Source: Echinostoma caproni
Taxonomy: Eukaryota > Platyhelminthes > Trematoda > Plagiorchiida > Echinostomatidae
Reading direction: 5' to 3'
NCBI GenBank assembly: GCA_900618425.1
Contig: UZAN01039564.1
Location: 66,433 to 130,432, forward strand
DNA length: 64,000 nt
Shown: piece by piece, positions 1-11,554 of the stretch
Numbering within the stretch: the stretch's first letter is position 1
Layout of the letters: every line of letters starts with the position of its first letter
Position numbers and translations under genes: made by a program
The notes under the pieces: model-generated
Seen by the model: only the letters and a program-made list of their open reading frames with translations
Told to the model about the DNA's origin: nothing
Databases searched by the model: none

Positions 1-12
1 ACATGATCGATT

Positions 13-151
13 ATGCAGGTCAATAAGAGACCATGCTGCGATAAGGACATTCGGGGTCGATTCCAATTACCCATGTCAAACGACCCGGATGACTGGTTTG
101 TGAATATCAGAGGAAATGTGCATGAAGGGATGTGGATTGAGTATGTTAGGG
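13..151 (+). CDS. Possible coding fragment cut by assembly gap
   Basis: An uninterrupted frame of 46 codons runs from an ATG at 13 into the gap. It starts next to a possible splice acceptor (ATGCAG then GTCAATAAG). The composition looks protein-like (CCDKDIRGRF, then NDPDDWFVNIRG and a hydrophobic end), with no stop. I do not recognise a family. It could be an upstream exon of the gene that follows or a repeat fragment; the gap prevents a decision. Confidence 0.22.
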
Positions 152-637
152 NNNNNNNNNNNNNNNNNNNNNNNNNNNNNNNNNNNNNNNNNNNNNNNNN
201 NNNNNNNNNNNNNNNNNNNNNNNNNNNNNNNNNNNNNNNNNNNNNNNNNNNNNNNNNNNNNNNNNNNNNNNNNNNNNNNNNNNNNNNNNNNNNNNNNNNN
301 NNNNNNNNNNNNNNNNNNNNNNNNNNNNNNNNNNNNNNNNNNNNNNNNNNNNNNNNNNNNNNNNNNNNNNNNNNNNNNNNNNNNNNNNNNNNNNNNNNNN
401 NNNNNNNNNNNNNNNNNNNNNNNNNNNNNNNNNNNNNNNNNNNNNNNNNNNNNNNNNNNNNNNNNNNNNNNNNNNNNNNNNNNNNNNNNNNNNNNNNNNN
501 NNNNNNNNNNNNNNNNNNNNNNNNNNNNNNNNNNNNNNNNNNNNNNNNNNNNNNNNNNNNNNNNNNNNNNNNNNNNNNNNNNNNNNNNNNNNNNNNNNNN
601 NNNNNNNNNNNNNNNNNNNNNNNNNNNNNNNNNNNNN
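152..637. other. Assembly gap (486 N)
   Basis: A continuous run of N. Any open frames drawn through it are artefacts. Further single N positions occur at 10141, 10850, 30690, 48645 and 49346, and four at 25563-25566. Confidence 0.99.
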
Positions 638-2150
638 CAGACTCAGGTGCCACATTTATTCACACGAATGTCCGCACATGAGTCAGGTTCATCTACAGCT
701 TACTTGCATAAGTGGCCTAGGAGTTTCAGTCATTTAGAAATACTGTGAATTTAGATGTCAGTTTAAGCATTCTGACGTGTGTGCGATTGAAACAGCGGAT
801 CGAATGAAATAATCATTGGACGAAATTCAAATGCACACGTAATGTAGACATGTTTGTCTGCTCAAACCACCAGTCGGTTGAATTCCAGTTTCACTTAGTC
901 TTGGAAATCACGTAAAGGTGGTTATGACTTAGTCCGCAAGTATTTCCCCAACTAAGGGAGTATTGAAAGAAAACACGATGTTTCAAATTAAGTATTGGAA
1001 GTTAGTTATTGAGGCTCAGGTTAGGAGAGGACATTTTGGACTGTTCGATGACTTGAGCATTCTGTTTGTAACCGCATCATCACCAGTCTGACTAAAGTCG
1101 TCGGTGCTCGTAAAATGACTATGTTTTGCTTCTCTCTTCATTTAGTTTGATTGGTCTTCGGGAAAAATTTGCTCATTATTTACATTGTTCTCATCGCTGA
1201 ACATCACCAAAGGGGTGTTGTTTCGCCTGGATTAGAAGTCCTGGGTTCGTTGTCAGGTTAAGTGATGATCCTTTTTTGTTACGTCATTTGGTTTTTCGGT
1301 CACATTGATATGTACACATGATCTAGTTAGATGTCACTCTCATTCGCTAAGAAATTCTGTGTCATGACCCTGCTTTGTCAACGATTCTTGTTGATTCAAA
1401 GTTCTAATTGTGTCTCTTTTGATCCGACAACGGACCTAGGAACCTGAATCCATAATTCATAATAGCATAGACGTGATCTGAATGGAGACCCCATGCTAAT
1501 AACGGAACGAAAAATAACCCAAGAATAACCTATCTAAAGAAATGGATAGAAGCAGGATGCAGTCATTTCACAAGAACGGATGAGGTTACCCCGGCAGCTG
1601 GCCATAATTTTGAAAAAATACCAAACCCAGCGAACATATGGAATAGCAATAGTCCTCAACTGTTCATCATGATTCATCATGGTTTGCAGTGGTCTAAATG
1701 TACCACGGTTTGAAGTAGCACGATGGAGCTGGCGTGGACAAAAATTCGCTCTTTATAATCATTATCCCTCTAGATCACATATCACGATCGTAAACAAACC
1801 AGGGTCACCAAAGAAAGAACCAATGAAGGAAACTTGAAATGTAAAGTGAAATGTAATCCGGTCATAGTTCGGTTGGTCCACATATCGGTTATCAGTAACT
1901 GAAATATTATAACGTATCTAAATTTCAGATTATTGCACCACAGTTGACTTGAAGAGGTTCTTGATTTCTTGTGGTGTCGGAAAATACCAGACTGTTCTTC
2001 ATACACACAAAAAATAAGTCCGGGTTAGGAACTGCAGGACCGCATTAGCGTATCGACTCAATTTCTGGGGCTATTCGATTCTACGAACTCCAGTAGAGTA
2101 CTAGGCACGAAAAGCCTATGAGACGGTCAGCAAAATGAATGCGTGGAGTA
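638..2150. other. No recognised gene
   Basis: Short open stretches only. A weak tRNA B-box-like string lies near 1245, but there is no A box or SINE body around it. I see nothing else that I can name here. Confidence 0.5.
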
Positions 2151-2151
2151 G

Positions 2152-2334
2152 TATCGACATTCACAAGCAGGATGGAGTGTGGTCAGCAAAAAGATGCCAT
2201 TGTTCGACGCAGAGATTGACTGCTGTTTAATGAGTCATTCTGGAACAGATTTGCACGGAAAAAAGAGCAGACTAGATGAACGGTTGTCAAAGTCATGGGA
2301 TGCAGAACTAGTGGAGAAAGAATATGACAGCGTG
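2152..2334 (+). CDS. Candidate exon of unknown or RNF220-like gene
   Basis: A frame opens after a TAG near 2149 and stays open to a consensus GTAAGT donor at 2335, where it ends in phase 0. From the ATG at 2194 there are exactly 47 codons to the donor. The product is charged and helix-like (SRLDERLSKSWDAELVEKEY near the end). The acceptor is unclear: AG sites exist at several points, but the pyrimidine tract is weak. It lies 3 kb upstream of the zinc-finger exon on the same strand. The phases do not join directly (0 here, 1 needed there), so at least one exon would be missing between them. The alternative is a chance open frame ending at a donor-like site. Confidence 0.33.
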
Positions 2335-2340
2335 GTAAGT

Positions 2341-5287
2341 GTTTAGCAAGCGGTCTATCCACACCAATACCCGAATTCTGAAATCTCAACCTGTTACATA
2401 TGATTTAAGGGAAGAGGGCCGGGTAGTACTGCACCCATTTTCGAAGTTGGATCTTTCTCACGCATATCAGAGGTCAAAATTACATGATCAATGTAAAACG
2501 ATTGCAACTAATAACACTCAATCGTCTCTATTTGCGTAAAGTTGTTCAGTACTTGACATTCACTCAGCCCTGGTGATATTTTGAAGGACGATAGAGCGTG
2601 ACATCGCTGCGATTTCTGACACATTGATGCACTAGAATGATACACTAACCAGATTAACGCGAATGAATGAATCCTTGAAACCATTAACACTTATACTTGC
2701 CATCTGTGGCCTTTGGGGAACAAGAAAAGAGAAATTGTGCCATCCAGGGAGCTCGGAAGCAAAGATATATAAATGAGTTGAAATCACTTTAGGATATTTC
2801 TAATCACTTTGTAGGATTCATATTACTAACGGTCAACCTATTGTGAGCATTTAGTTTCGAGAACTACAGGAGACCAGAGTGTATCCGTGGTCCCCTGGTA
2901 TGAATTTTGTAGAAAGTCACGGCCTCTTCTCCAGGTCTCCAGGTGGAGGTGACTTCGAAGTGAAGTGCCTGTTCAACGAATAGAGGATTTCTATCCCACG
3001 GCACTACTAGTATAGTATTCTGTGAAAATGAGATCAAACAATGTTGCACGGCAGATTCCGGAATTTTCTCGATGCACTAAATTCATTCCTGTGTGTTGAC
3101 ATTACCCCTTATTGCGCCACCGCAAATGTTGTGACGGTATTTGAAATACCGTAACCATCCGGTGAAAGCTTTACTGTCAATTATTGGTACTTGAGCGGTA
3201 CATTGCATTATCTTCGTTTGGAGCTGTTTATTTGTTACGACAGTCAAAACCGACGCGGGTGAAGTCACCTGGTGCGAGAAAAGGGACTTTCACTTTCAGT
3301 TTGAGTTGTTTCCCTTTAATCCCAGGAGATTGTATTTGTTATGGATAATATCACAGGCTGAAACAGATCATACTACTTACTTACTTCTTACTTTCCTCCG
3401 TGAAGACGCTGACTTACACCATTTTTAAATTTGCTTAATGCATTGACTCTCATAGCAAGAGAAAGCTCCTATTTCCACTGGGAACCAGATACTTTACAAC
3501 AGATGGATTAATGTGCAGTGAGATACGTAAATGATAAAAAGATAAAGGTGACTTGTGTGTAGATATATATGTTCAAATACTGTGTTATTTTCGAGTGGCT
3601 GCAATCTTCAATGCATCATCCATGAATTTGCACCAGATGGTGTAATAAAGCAATTTCTTGACTTGATTTCTCTAGTCCGTTTATCGTGTTCAGTTTCGGC
3701 AATGATTTTACTATTTAAACTGGAAAACCAGATTATTTTTGAGTATCACGAACAATAAATTGTGTTTGGTAGCTATATTGGTGCAGCGGAGTGCAGGTTT
3801 CCAAAATCTCATGCATTAGGAAATGCCTGGCCAACTCGATTATGCTTTCCGTTGCATTTTCTGCAGTATGCACCATGTTGAGATGCAGCGACATCGTCCT
3901 GGACATAAATCGTGCAGTATGATCTTTTCGTTTGAAATTAATCTCGCTAATGGCTTGCTTCTGTATATTTGCGGTCCACATTTTCAATTTAGCCTACTCA
4001 TGAGTAGGCTAAAATGAAATTAGACGTTTTCAGATGTAAGTACACTGTTGTGACCGAAAATGAGGGAAAACGTTTTTGAGCAAAGAAGAAATAATCACAA
4101 GGCGAAGGAACCGCGTGACATCGTATGGAATGTAGATTTATTTTTCTACATAAGAGTGCATCTTTTTATGGTTTATTTGTATTTGAATCGTCTTGATCTT
4201 TTCTATTTTGAATGCCACGATGATAGAAAACATCTAGACCGAATTTGGGGACGATTGTGCGCTGCAAACTAACTATTTACCCAAGAAGTTGGTATTGTGT
4301 TTGGGGGAAGGAGAAGAGGGGTAAAAGTGCTATTTATCATCTTTTTGTAGAGTATAACATGTGTACAACCAAGAAAGTCCTTCTGAATAAAACGCTGGTG
4401 TTACTGCGATTCAACAACTTCAGTTCTATTTGTTTGTATGCAACTAGATTCCGAAGCCGTCCTTCCTTACTCTGTTCGGGTTGAAACGTCTTTCATGTAT
4501 TCACTCTCAGTGTTCCTCTGTGTTCATTATTTAATGACTATCCATCAATTCTTGCCTTTTCTTATATTATTTTTCATCATAATTCTTACAGTGAAGGTAG
4601 AATTTTGATGAGGTGTAGAAGGAATGACAAAACTAGATGGAAGTAGTACAACAAGAATGAAGAAATCACTGGGTCGAAGCATTAACGATGAAAGTCAACC
4701 TTGGTGCACGGTCTGTGAAGAGAAAAAACTGGTAGTAAATAGGCCGAGCTGACAACGTTGAGCACCCAAACCCTGATCAGATGTCTATAATTTGTAGGTG
4801 ATGCATTAAACGAAGTTAAGTAGAAAACTTGAAAACGCATATAATATGATTATCGGTGTCATATGTGTAGACTTGTAATGCTAACGTTAGATAGTCAGAA
4901 AAAGATACTAGTTTGCGAGGTAAAAGGATTGGTTATGTCTTAGATAATGTAAATGTTGAAGCTCACAAGTTCGTACATGAAAATCTACTTCAGAATAATC
5001 ATAAAATAGCTGAGGGAAATAAATGTGTAGGTCACGCATTTACTCGACCAATAGACTTAGCTTTCCAACACTAATAGCTTTTATCATTCACTCTTAATTG
5101 AGGAGGCAGTTGTGCAGTTGGTTTTGAGTAACCCATGTAACCAGATCCAGGTTATTCTGCCAAAGCCTAGTTCACGACCGCAGTCTGAATATGTATGTAT
5201 AAAATGCACGAGAACTATTTGCGTTAAACTCGTTTTGATCAATTCAGATACAACAGTTTCAATTCAACTACTTTCTCTTTATTCCAG
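2341..5287. other. Probable intron or intergenic DNA, no element recognised
   Basis: AT-rich sequence with scattered short frames on both strands and no family similarity that I can see. Its only structured feature is the perfect palindrome at 3988-4013. The last bases before 5288 form a pyrimidine-rich acceptor (CTTTCTCTTTATTCCAG). Confidence 0.5.
3988..4013. repeat. 26-bp perfect palindrome
   Basis: Each 13-base half (TTTAGCCTACTCA) is followed directly by its exact reverse complement with no spacer. It could be a dyad protein site or a remnant of an element end. No function is assigned. Confidence 0.85.
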
Positions 5288-5399
5288 ATAATCTATCGAA
5301 CAATTTTAGTTGTCCAATCTGCCACATGGTCGTCCCTGGTCAGGAAATGGAAGCGCATCTTCGATTTGAACTTGACCGAGTCAGGGACGAACGCTGGTT
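5288..5399 (+). CDS. RNF220: RNF220-like E3 ligase, zinc-finger exon
   Basis: Reading frame ?AT-AAT-CTA and onward gives SNNFSCPICHMVVPGQEMEA, then HLRFELDRVRDERW. Vertebrate RNF220 has a motif with the same spacing: CPIC, 11 residues, His, then EL at +4. That protein is an E3 ubiquitin ligase and scaffold whose RING finger lies at its far C-terminus. The exon starts after a strong acceptor (TTTATTCCAG) and probably ends at GTGAGG (5400), leaving phase 2. A stop follows if the frame is read through. The zero-offset frame is also open for 56 codons but shows no domain. The family call rests on this motif plus the downstream RY..F block; the C-terminal RING exons are not in the window. Confidence 0.6.
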
Positions 5400-6380
5400 G
5401 TGAGGAAATTAATGCCTATTTTTCTGACTTGATTTTGAGCGTTATTTTATTGGTCTGAATCCTACTTTGTTCATTGGCGTATCGACCTGAAAATCTGGGT
5501 TCCTATAGTAAAATGCAATCAATAGATTGGTGGAAAAATCTTTCCCCCTTTTATGCAAACCAATTGGTCGTACATTCAGTGACCTGAATTGAAGTTTAAC
5601 TTTGTGAGAAACATTACTACCAGCGAAATGTCATAAATTTCGAAAAAAACACCGGTGGTGCAAAGGGGAAAGGGATTCCTGGAATTAATAGATAACTTCA
5701 CAACTAAAAATTTCAGTCTATTTCAATAGTACTTTCATTTCTCGGTCTTGAATTCAGTATACATCATGATTCACTGAAACACGGACTACGACCGTCAATC
5801 ATCAATCTGTCTGATTGTATTTTTCCATCTGAAAACAGCGTATAAAGAACGCTTGCTTAACCAGCTGAGAAAGAAGCTACGTCATGCCTTTAGATAGATA
5901 GTGCTCCCATATACCTTCAATGTGCTTAACACTTATCTCAGGTAACTGCAATACATGGAACACCTTAACGAAAGCAGTATCCTTTCAAATTTCGTCTATT
6001 TCGTTTACATGCAATAAAGCTAGTGGCCATCGCACATTACGTAATATGGTGATAAATGAAAAAAAACAATAGCTATTACTAGAATTCAGACCTCCAAACA
6101 ATCTCGGGTATTGAGTTCAAGAGTCCGGAACAGAACACACCACAACCTGTAATGCTTGTGTCTGTTGCTAAGGAAAATTATTATTATTATATGTGGATCA
6201 AATAAGTTAGAAACTTTATCAGAGTTTCCAACCGACTCCAACTGAATCACACTTCTAAACCAAGGACATTCTACAAAGATCAAATGATGAAATCCGTAGA
6301 AGCAACACTTCTAAAACTCTGAATTCTACAAATATCAAAAATAGTAGTCGATGATGAATATTTTCGAGGCTAAAATATTA

Positions 6381-6816
6381 GTCAGTCAGTCAGTCAGTCA
6401 GTCAGTCAGTCAGTCAGTCAGTCAGTCAGTCAGTCAGTCAGTCAGTCAGTCATCAGTCAGTGTATCAGTCAGTCAGTCAATCAGTCAGTCAGTCAGTCAG
6501 TCAGTCAGTCAGTCAGTCAGTCAGACAGTCAGTCAGTCAATCAGTCAGTCAGTCAGTCAGTCAGTCAGTCAGTCAGTCAGTCAGTGTCAGTCATTCAGTC
6601 AGTCAGTCAGTCAGTCAGTCAGTCAGTCAGTCAGTCAGTCAGTCAGTAGACATTCAGTCAGTCAGTCAGTCAGTCAGTCAGTCAGTCAGTCAGTCAGTCA
6701 GTCAGTCAGTAGCACCCAGCCAGCCAGCCAGTCAGTCAGTCAGTCGATCATTTACTCATGCATTAATTCAGTCAGTCTATCTCTATCTCTGTCTGTTTGT
6801 CTATCTGTCTGTCTGC
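6381..6816. repeat. CAGT tetranucleotide microsatellite
   Basis: A long run of CAGT/GTCA units fills about 6381-6745 with a few interruptions (ATCAGTGTATC, GACATT, GCACCCAGC). It grades into CTAT/CTGT units up to about 6816. Because the unit is 4 bases and lacks stops, all three frames of the + strand read as Ser-Gln-Ser-Val repeats. These open frames are artefacts. Confidence 0.97.
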
Positions 6817-7332
6817 GATAAACCCAGTACATGTGTTTTTAAACTTGAATTTCGGTTTCCCTTTAGGAATTTGCATTACAGCTTGAAGTTTTATCATACT
6901 CAACAGTGATGAGACGTAGGAAACCGATGGCGGTTTGGGTGTGTGGTGATAGTAAATAGTATGCTTTAGGTTTCATCTTAATCGATCACATGTCTAACAT
7001 AATTCCTTTTGATTAGATTATCAGCCGAATATCAACCTTTACTTTGCTTACACTTTTTTCTTTAGAGCAGTGCATATACCTTAGATGGGGGTATCCATGA
7101 ATTAGGCAAGGAGTTTGCGAATCGCGTTAGTTCGATCCTGGCAATTTGGTTTCAGATTAGAAACTCTTTCATTTAAACGGATTGTCCATCCTAACGGATA
7201 AGGAAGGCGATAGAGAGAGAGAGGGGGTGGGGTGAATAAGGATCATTCCTTGTGAGAATTCGCATAATGTGCTCTCTTGAGTGTTCACAAAGGAACATCT
7301 ACGTTGATTCGACCTGGTATGTGAACAGATAA

Positions 7333-7388
7333 GGAAGTATGTAAGCAACCGGATCAGTAAGTAAGTAAGTAATCAGGTAAGTAAGTAG
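7333..7388. repeat. Short GTAA microsatellite
   Basis: Imperfect GTAA units (GTAAGTAAGTAAGTAATCAG and a second short run). They create several GTAAGT donor look-alikes inside an intron. Confidence 0.7.
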
Positions 7389-7708
7389 AGATTAAAAAAT
7401 GACTTCATTTTCAGTTAGATGAAAAAGTAAAAAATAACTTGCAAGGGCAACAACATTAGCTAAAGAATTTCTTGAAACCACTTACTTCAGGCCGTGTTTC
7501 ATGAGGATAACTTACTTGTAGATACTACATTTTTATTTATCCGGTCTGTAACTAATATTAATTAAGTTTCATAAAGAACAAATCCAGCAGAGGAGTAAAC
7601 GGGTCATATTGGATGAAAGCATGCATTGCTCGTTTAGTCGAAGTCGTGGGACTCTGATCATACTATTTTGGTTATATATTTAATTAGAATATTTTTTGTT
7701 TTCGTTAG

Positions 7709-7966
7709 CTAAGAGAGACATAGAACTAACAGTTATGAATATTCTGTTTGCTCCCACTTCCAGTGAGCACCGGCTCTCATCATCACCGATTGATTCCGAT
7801 CCAGAGGTAGCTCAAACTGCTTCTCAATCAGTGTTACCTAATCCCCACCATGTTATAAAGGCCCAGAAACCCCGAAGTCCGGTCTCAACAACAAACGAGC
7901 ACGCTTATAGTGAAATCAGATATCGGGAGTTTATGAAAATCAAATCCCGACGAAATACACGCAACA
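7709..7966 (+). CDS. RNF220: RNF220-like E3 ligase, exon with RYxxF block
   Basis: The exon starts after TTTTCGTTAG (an alternative AG lies at 7714-7715) and ends at a GTGAGT donor (7967) in phase 1. It encodes about 85 residues. The first 65 or so are Ser/Pro-rich and probably disordered (SSEHRLSSSPIDSDPEV). It then ends in SEIRYREFMKIKSRRNTRNS. That end matches, without gaps, the RNF220 block RY..F....R..R.TR, which in RNF220 also follows a disordered linker after the CPIC motif. Order, strand and spacing relative to the zinc-finger exon therefore agree with one gene. The frame stays open across the next 44-base intron, which supports real splicing. A nearby ATG at 7696 is not needed as a start. 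Confidence 0.62.
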
Positions 7967-8010
7967 GTGAGTTTAGTTTGTTTTGTGTGGCTGACGTTTC
8001 TTTTATTTAG

Positions 8011-8114
8011 GTCAATTAAAGAACTATTTGAAGGATGTGGAAACACCAACTTGGAAAGAAGATCACGCAGGTGGCGTGTCTTGCTCAACCACGAATAGTC
8101 CTTCCTGTGAGTCC
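8011..8114 (+). CDS. RNF220: RNF220-like E3 ligase, next exon
   Basis: This exon is joined to the previous one by a 44-base intron (GTGAGT at 7967, TTTTATTTAG ending at 8010). The phase-1 join gives A|GT = Ser, and the frame runs on: QLKNYLKDVETPTWKED, then a Gly/Ser/Cys-rich tail. Unspliced reading hits a stop at once, so the intron is well supported. There are two tandem GTGAGT donors, at 8107 (phase 1) and 8115 (phase 0). They differ by 8 bases and so select different downstream frames. A SINE begins about 35 bases downstream. I could not find the following exons (central basic block, coiled coil, RING) with confidence. Confidence 0.55.
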
Positions 8115-8149
8115 GTGAGTATTGTTTCGATAAATCACATTTTTGATTT

Positions 8150-8400
8150 CGGTTGACACAATGGTGACACGCCTTCCATGCGATGGGTTCCATGTTCAAA
8201 TCCCGGACGGGACGGTGAATATGCACTACTGACAAGCTCCGTTGAGTTCAAAACTCTAGTCTAGTGCTTCCGAGTCTATGCTTGACTGGAAGAGCTGAGG
8301 AATGTGCGCGAAGGTGAAAACTGAAGGACGGTCAGTTCTAATCAACCAATATCGATTATCCCACACCAATACTCACAAGTAACTGTGAATGAATAAATGA
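8150..8400 (+). mobile_element. tRNA-headed SINE, family A, with degenerate hammerhead
   Basis: An A-box-like region (TTGACACAATGGTGACAC, from 8153) and a B-box-like GTTCAAATCC (about 8194) form a tRNA-derived head. It is followed by a 45-nt hammerhead-type motif (8223-8267) and a shared body (GCTTGACTGGAAGAGCTGAG). The last part, about GATCAGTTCTAATCAAYCAAT, matches the copy at 51.0 kb in order and strand. The tail is rich in AATAAATCAATC units. It sits in the intron just after an RNF220-like exon. Confidence 0.75.
8223..8267 (+). ncRNA. Degenerate hammerhead ribozyme motif
   Basis: Stem I GCACT/AGTGC is intact. The core reads CTGACAA instead of CTGANGA, and the GAAA element reads AAAA, but the GTC cleavage triplet is kept. 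It has the same 45-nt length as the other copies. Expected to be inactive. Confidence 0.6.
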
Positions 8401-11400
8401 ATCAAGCAATAAATCAATCAAAATTTAAGCAAACTTTCTTCATGAAATTTTGCTCTTTACGGTCATGGACATTTTATTGCCAATCAGGCTTACTGATCTT
8501 TGGTCGCGTACCTTCATAAATTTTCAATCAGCTATTCACTGAATGAGTTTCCAACAGCTGAGATTTCCACGTAAACAGCTTATGAGCTGCCGATCTGAAA
8601 GAATGAAAATCAACATAAGTCCTTTGGTCTGGATCACATATAAAACACTTAAGTCCATAAAGCGAGTCAGAAGGATGTAGGGGGTTTCTAAGTCGTGTAT
8701 ATTTGTAATCGTAGGAGAATTCTTCCATAAAGTGATAATTTGTATTGAAACTTTACCATGCAACTAAAATCAACTCTTGAGTAGTATTACGAAATTTTTG
8801 GGAATAACTTGGACTGCCTTGAACATACTTTATCCTTGTCTTCAGTTCACACGGACAACGGTAAACTTTTAAATAACTTTGCTCCAGTTTTTCAATTATT
8901 TTCAATTATGAGCTTCAACTGGGTACATTTACCCAAACCTGCATGAAGGATATGACTTGGTGGGAGGATTTTAATTGGGGTTGGATCAAAGAACTGATTG
9001 ACTATCATTTCTCCAGACAATGCTGTATTTATCGTCTCCATGCCATCTGTGAAATTTGATGCAGTTTCTCAATTGAGAAGCACTCGAGGCAAACACGGCG
9101 CGATATGGTAGGCCCGTGCAACACTCTTCCCAAACTGCGAAGTCTACTCATGACTATTCGTCGCCAAGGAGAGGGTTCCGTTGAGATAGCTTTTGGTCGT
9201 CCTTAGTGCAATTCATCCACTTGTTCTATTGCATATGCACCCATATAATCCATCAAAAAATTTAAATCGACAATTAAAAAGAAGGAATGACCGCAATGCG
9301 ATAAAACACAGTCCTTTTGAATCCACTAAAAGATGAAAGTGTTTCGATCTATCATATTTGAACCGAGTCCTGGATTACCTCTCTAACTGTTCTAAGGTAG
9401 TTCGGAACTCTCTGAGCACGAGGAACAATCAACCACAGTGGATTGTTGGTCACTAAGTTAAATTTCTCTTTTGCTATCCTTCTATGGTGTTTCACAGTAT
9501 GAAGACACGAATCACACGTGAGAACTACCGACAGTACCCTTTACTGTGTTCAGTGCAATGATAAATGATCAATCCATTCAAAATGAACAGCGCCACTACT
9601 AACCACAATGCTTTTCTTCATCTATCAGATGCAAACGGCATCTTGGAAGATCCGCCAATATCGTAAGATAAACCTAAACATATGTAACAGACAACTCCTG
9701 CAGCGAGAGGAAATCTTTATCCATTCTCATCAGTCGCAACCGTATAACATCCGGACGGGCCATGTCGATGTTAGGCACAGAGCTTTAGTTCATCAAGGTC
9801 GTGCACTGTGACAACAGCGTGCTATCCATTGATAATTGTGGTTAGGGTGTCGCTAGATAGAATTTATTTTCTTCTATTGGTTACTGGTAGTGATCGAAGA
9901 AATGCCAAGGGTGCATAAACGAAAACCTAGAAGTGATGAAGAACGTTCATTATCAACCTGAACAATTGTTAGATATACTGCGTGAGTGGTGCACAACTGG
10001 GCTCACATATCTACCTAGTTTGGTTATACATCTTTTTTAAGACTTTATCTGGATAGCTCTATGAGCTTTGGACTCTTTTGTTCGTGCTTTACTCGCCGGT
10101 CAATCAAATCCGTAGCCGAAAAGCACCAACGGGAACGGTCNCACTACCATGCCGAGTTATTGGTTAAGAAGGCTGAAACTGAATCAGATCAGGACGTTCT
10201 TTGTTGTCGTAGGGAAAACCGCACGGACAGAATTTGAGGTGAAATTGATCCGATCAAACCAATTTGAGAACTACATTCCAGACAGTGCAGAATTATAGTC
10301 TGGTGGCAGAAAATATGGTGAATATGTGGCATAGAACTGCAAGGGAGGCTTGTCAGAAACTATCTTCTTTTGGCTGAGTACTCAGATCATGAAAGATCCA
10401 AGTTATGAATTTGTGAATTTGGCTGAGATCAGTGACCAAAAAACGTGAATAATAGAATATAGCCCTGAAGTCTGCGAATATTTCAATTGAATAAATATGT
10501 TGGTTCATTAAACGATGTTCCAATTTAGTTTGTCACTACGCTGTCCAAATGCGCAGCAATTATTCTGCCTTTGAACAAGATAATCTTCCGAGCTTTTTTA
10601 TCGGTCGAAATCATTTTTGATATTCTATTCAAGTGTTGTTCCACGATCACGTGAAATAACCTGCACAATGCAGCAAACTAGGATGAAAAGTATGACATCA
10701 TTCTCTGGGCCAAATGTGATTGGTAATCATTCATGAGCCAGATAAGAAGTGTATACCTTATGTGACTACCATGTTGTTTCGAACCAACCCTCGGCAGCTG
10801 TAGTTTACGTCGGCACGACAGTGCAACATGTATGCAGAAACACTATCATNCAATCGATATTTTATGTGCTGTTTCATACCGAAACAAGGTGGAAAGATGT
10901 ATCACTTTACTATTATGGCTCGAATAATATTACGTGATATAATTAACTGAGTCAGTTCTGTTTACATCTTACAAATACTCCGAGAAGATGGAACAAGAGA
11001 CTTTGACCCGAATTGTATATTCCCCCTCCCAACCCCAAATCGATTTCCTGAAACATCGCAGACCCCAGTTCGTTTCTATTTGGGACATAAAAGCAATGAG
11101 CAAAGTCTGTACGTTTCACAGCGGTTCGGCTGGTCCAATCATGGGTAGGAACTGTGTGCTAATAATTTCCCCATATTAAATGAGTAAAATGCGCATATGA
11201 AGCCCCTTTAGTGTGCTTACTCGTGTGAATCTGCCAATGGAAACCAACGATACTTCTGTCTGAACTGCTATTTCACACAGCGTCGTTGCGTGTTGATGCA
11301 TTTTTTTTGTCACTCCCCAATCCTGCGGAACACGGTATTGTTTTACATTTACGAAGGCTCCGCAGAAAGTTTCCGGATACGCAGTACGCGTACGAAGTGT

Positions 11401-11550
11401 AGATGACCGAGAAAGGAAAATGAACTGTAATATATGGTAAGTATTTTTCAGTGATTGCAACTGACAAAACCAAATATTAAGCCCAAAGCACAGCGTACAA
11501 GTTATACGGGTAGCTGTATGGATGGAACTTAGTTGATGTCACTGGAGGGC
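8401..11550. other. No recognised gene or element
   Basis: Short open frames such as 9608-9811 (+) and 10988-11179 (+) show no domain that I recognise and no clear splice frame. There are single N positions at 10141 and 10850. Probably intron or intergenic DNA. Confidence 0.45.
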
Positions 11551-11554
11551 AATG

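Larger units (their letters stand above)
5400..7708 (+). other. Intron between RNF220-like exons, with microsatellite
   Basis: About 2.3 kb between two exons of the same apparent gene. It holds the CAGT array (6381-6816), a short GTAA array near 7356 and AT-rich filler. The upstream exon ends in phase 2 if the GTGAGG donor is used. The acceptor at 7708 needs phase 1, while an AG at 7714-7715 would fit phase 2. So either the second acceptor is used or a small exon is hidden here. Confidence 0.5.

Noticed and set aside
13..748. Open frames of 169-222 codons across the gap
   Set aside because: Most of their length is N; only the bases outside 152-637 carry information.
6351..6909. Long Ser-Gln-Ser-Val open frames
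   Set aside because: They are translations of the CAGT microsatellite, which has no stop in any + frame; not a protein.
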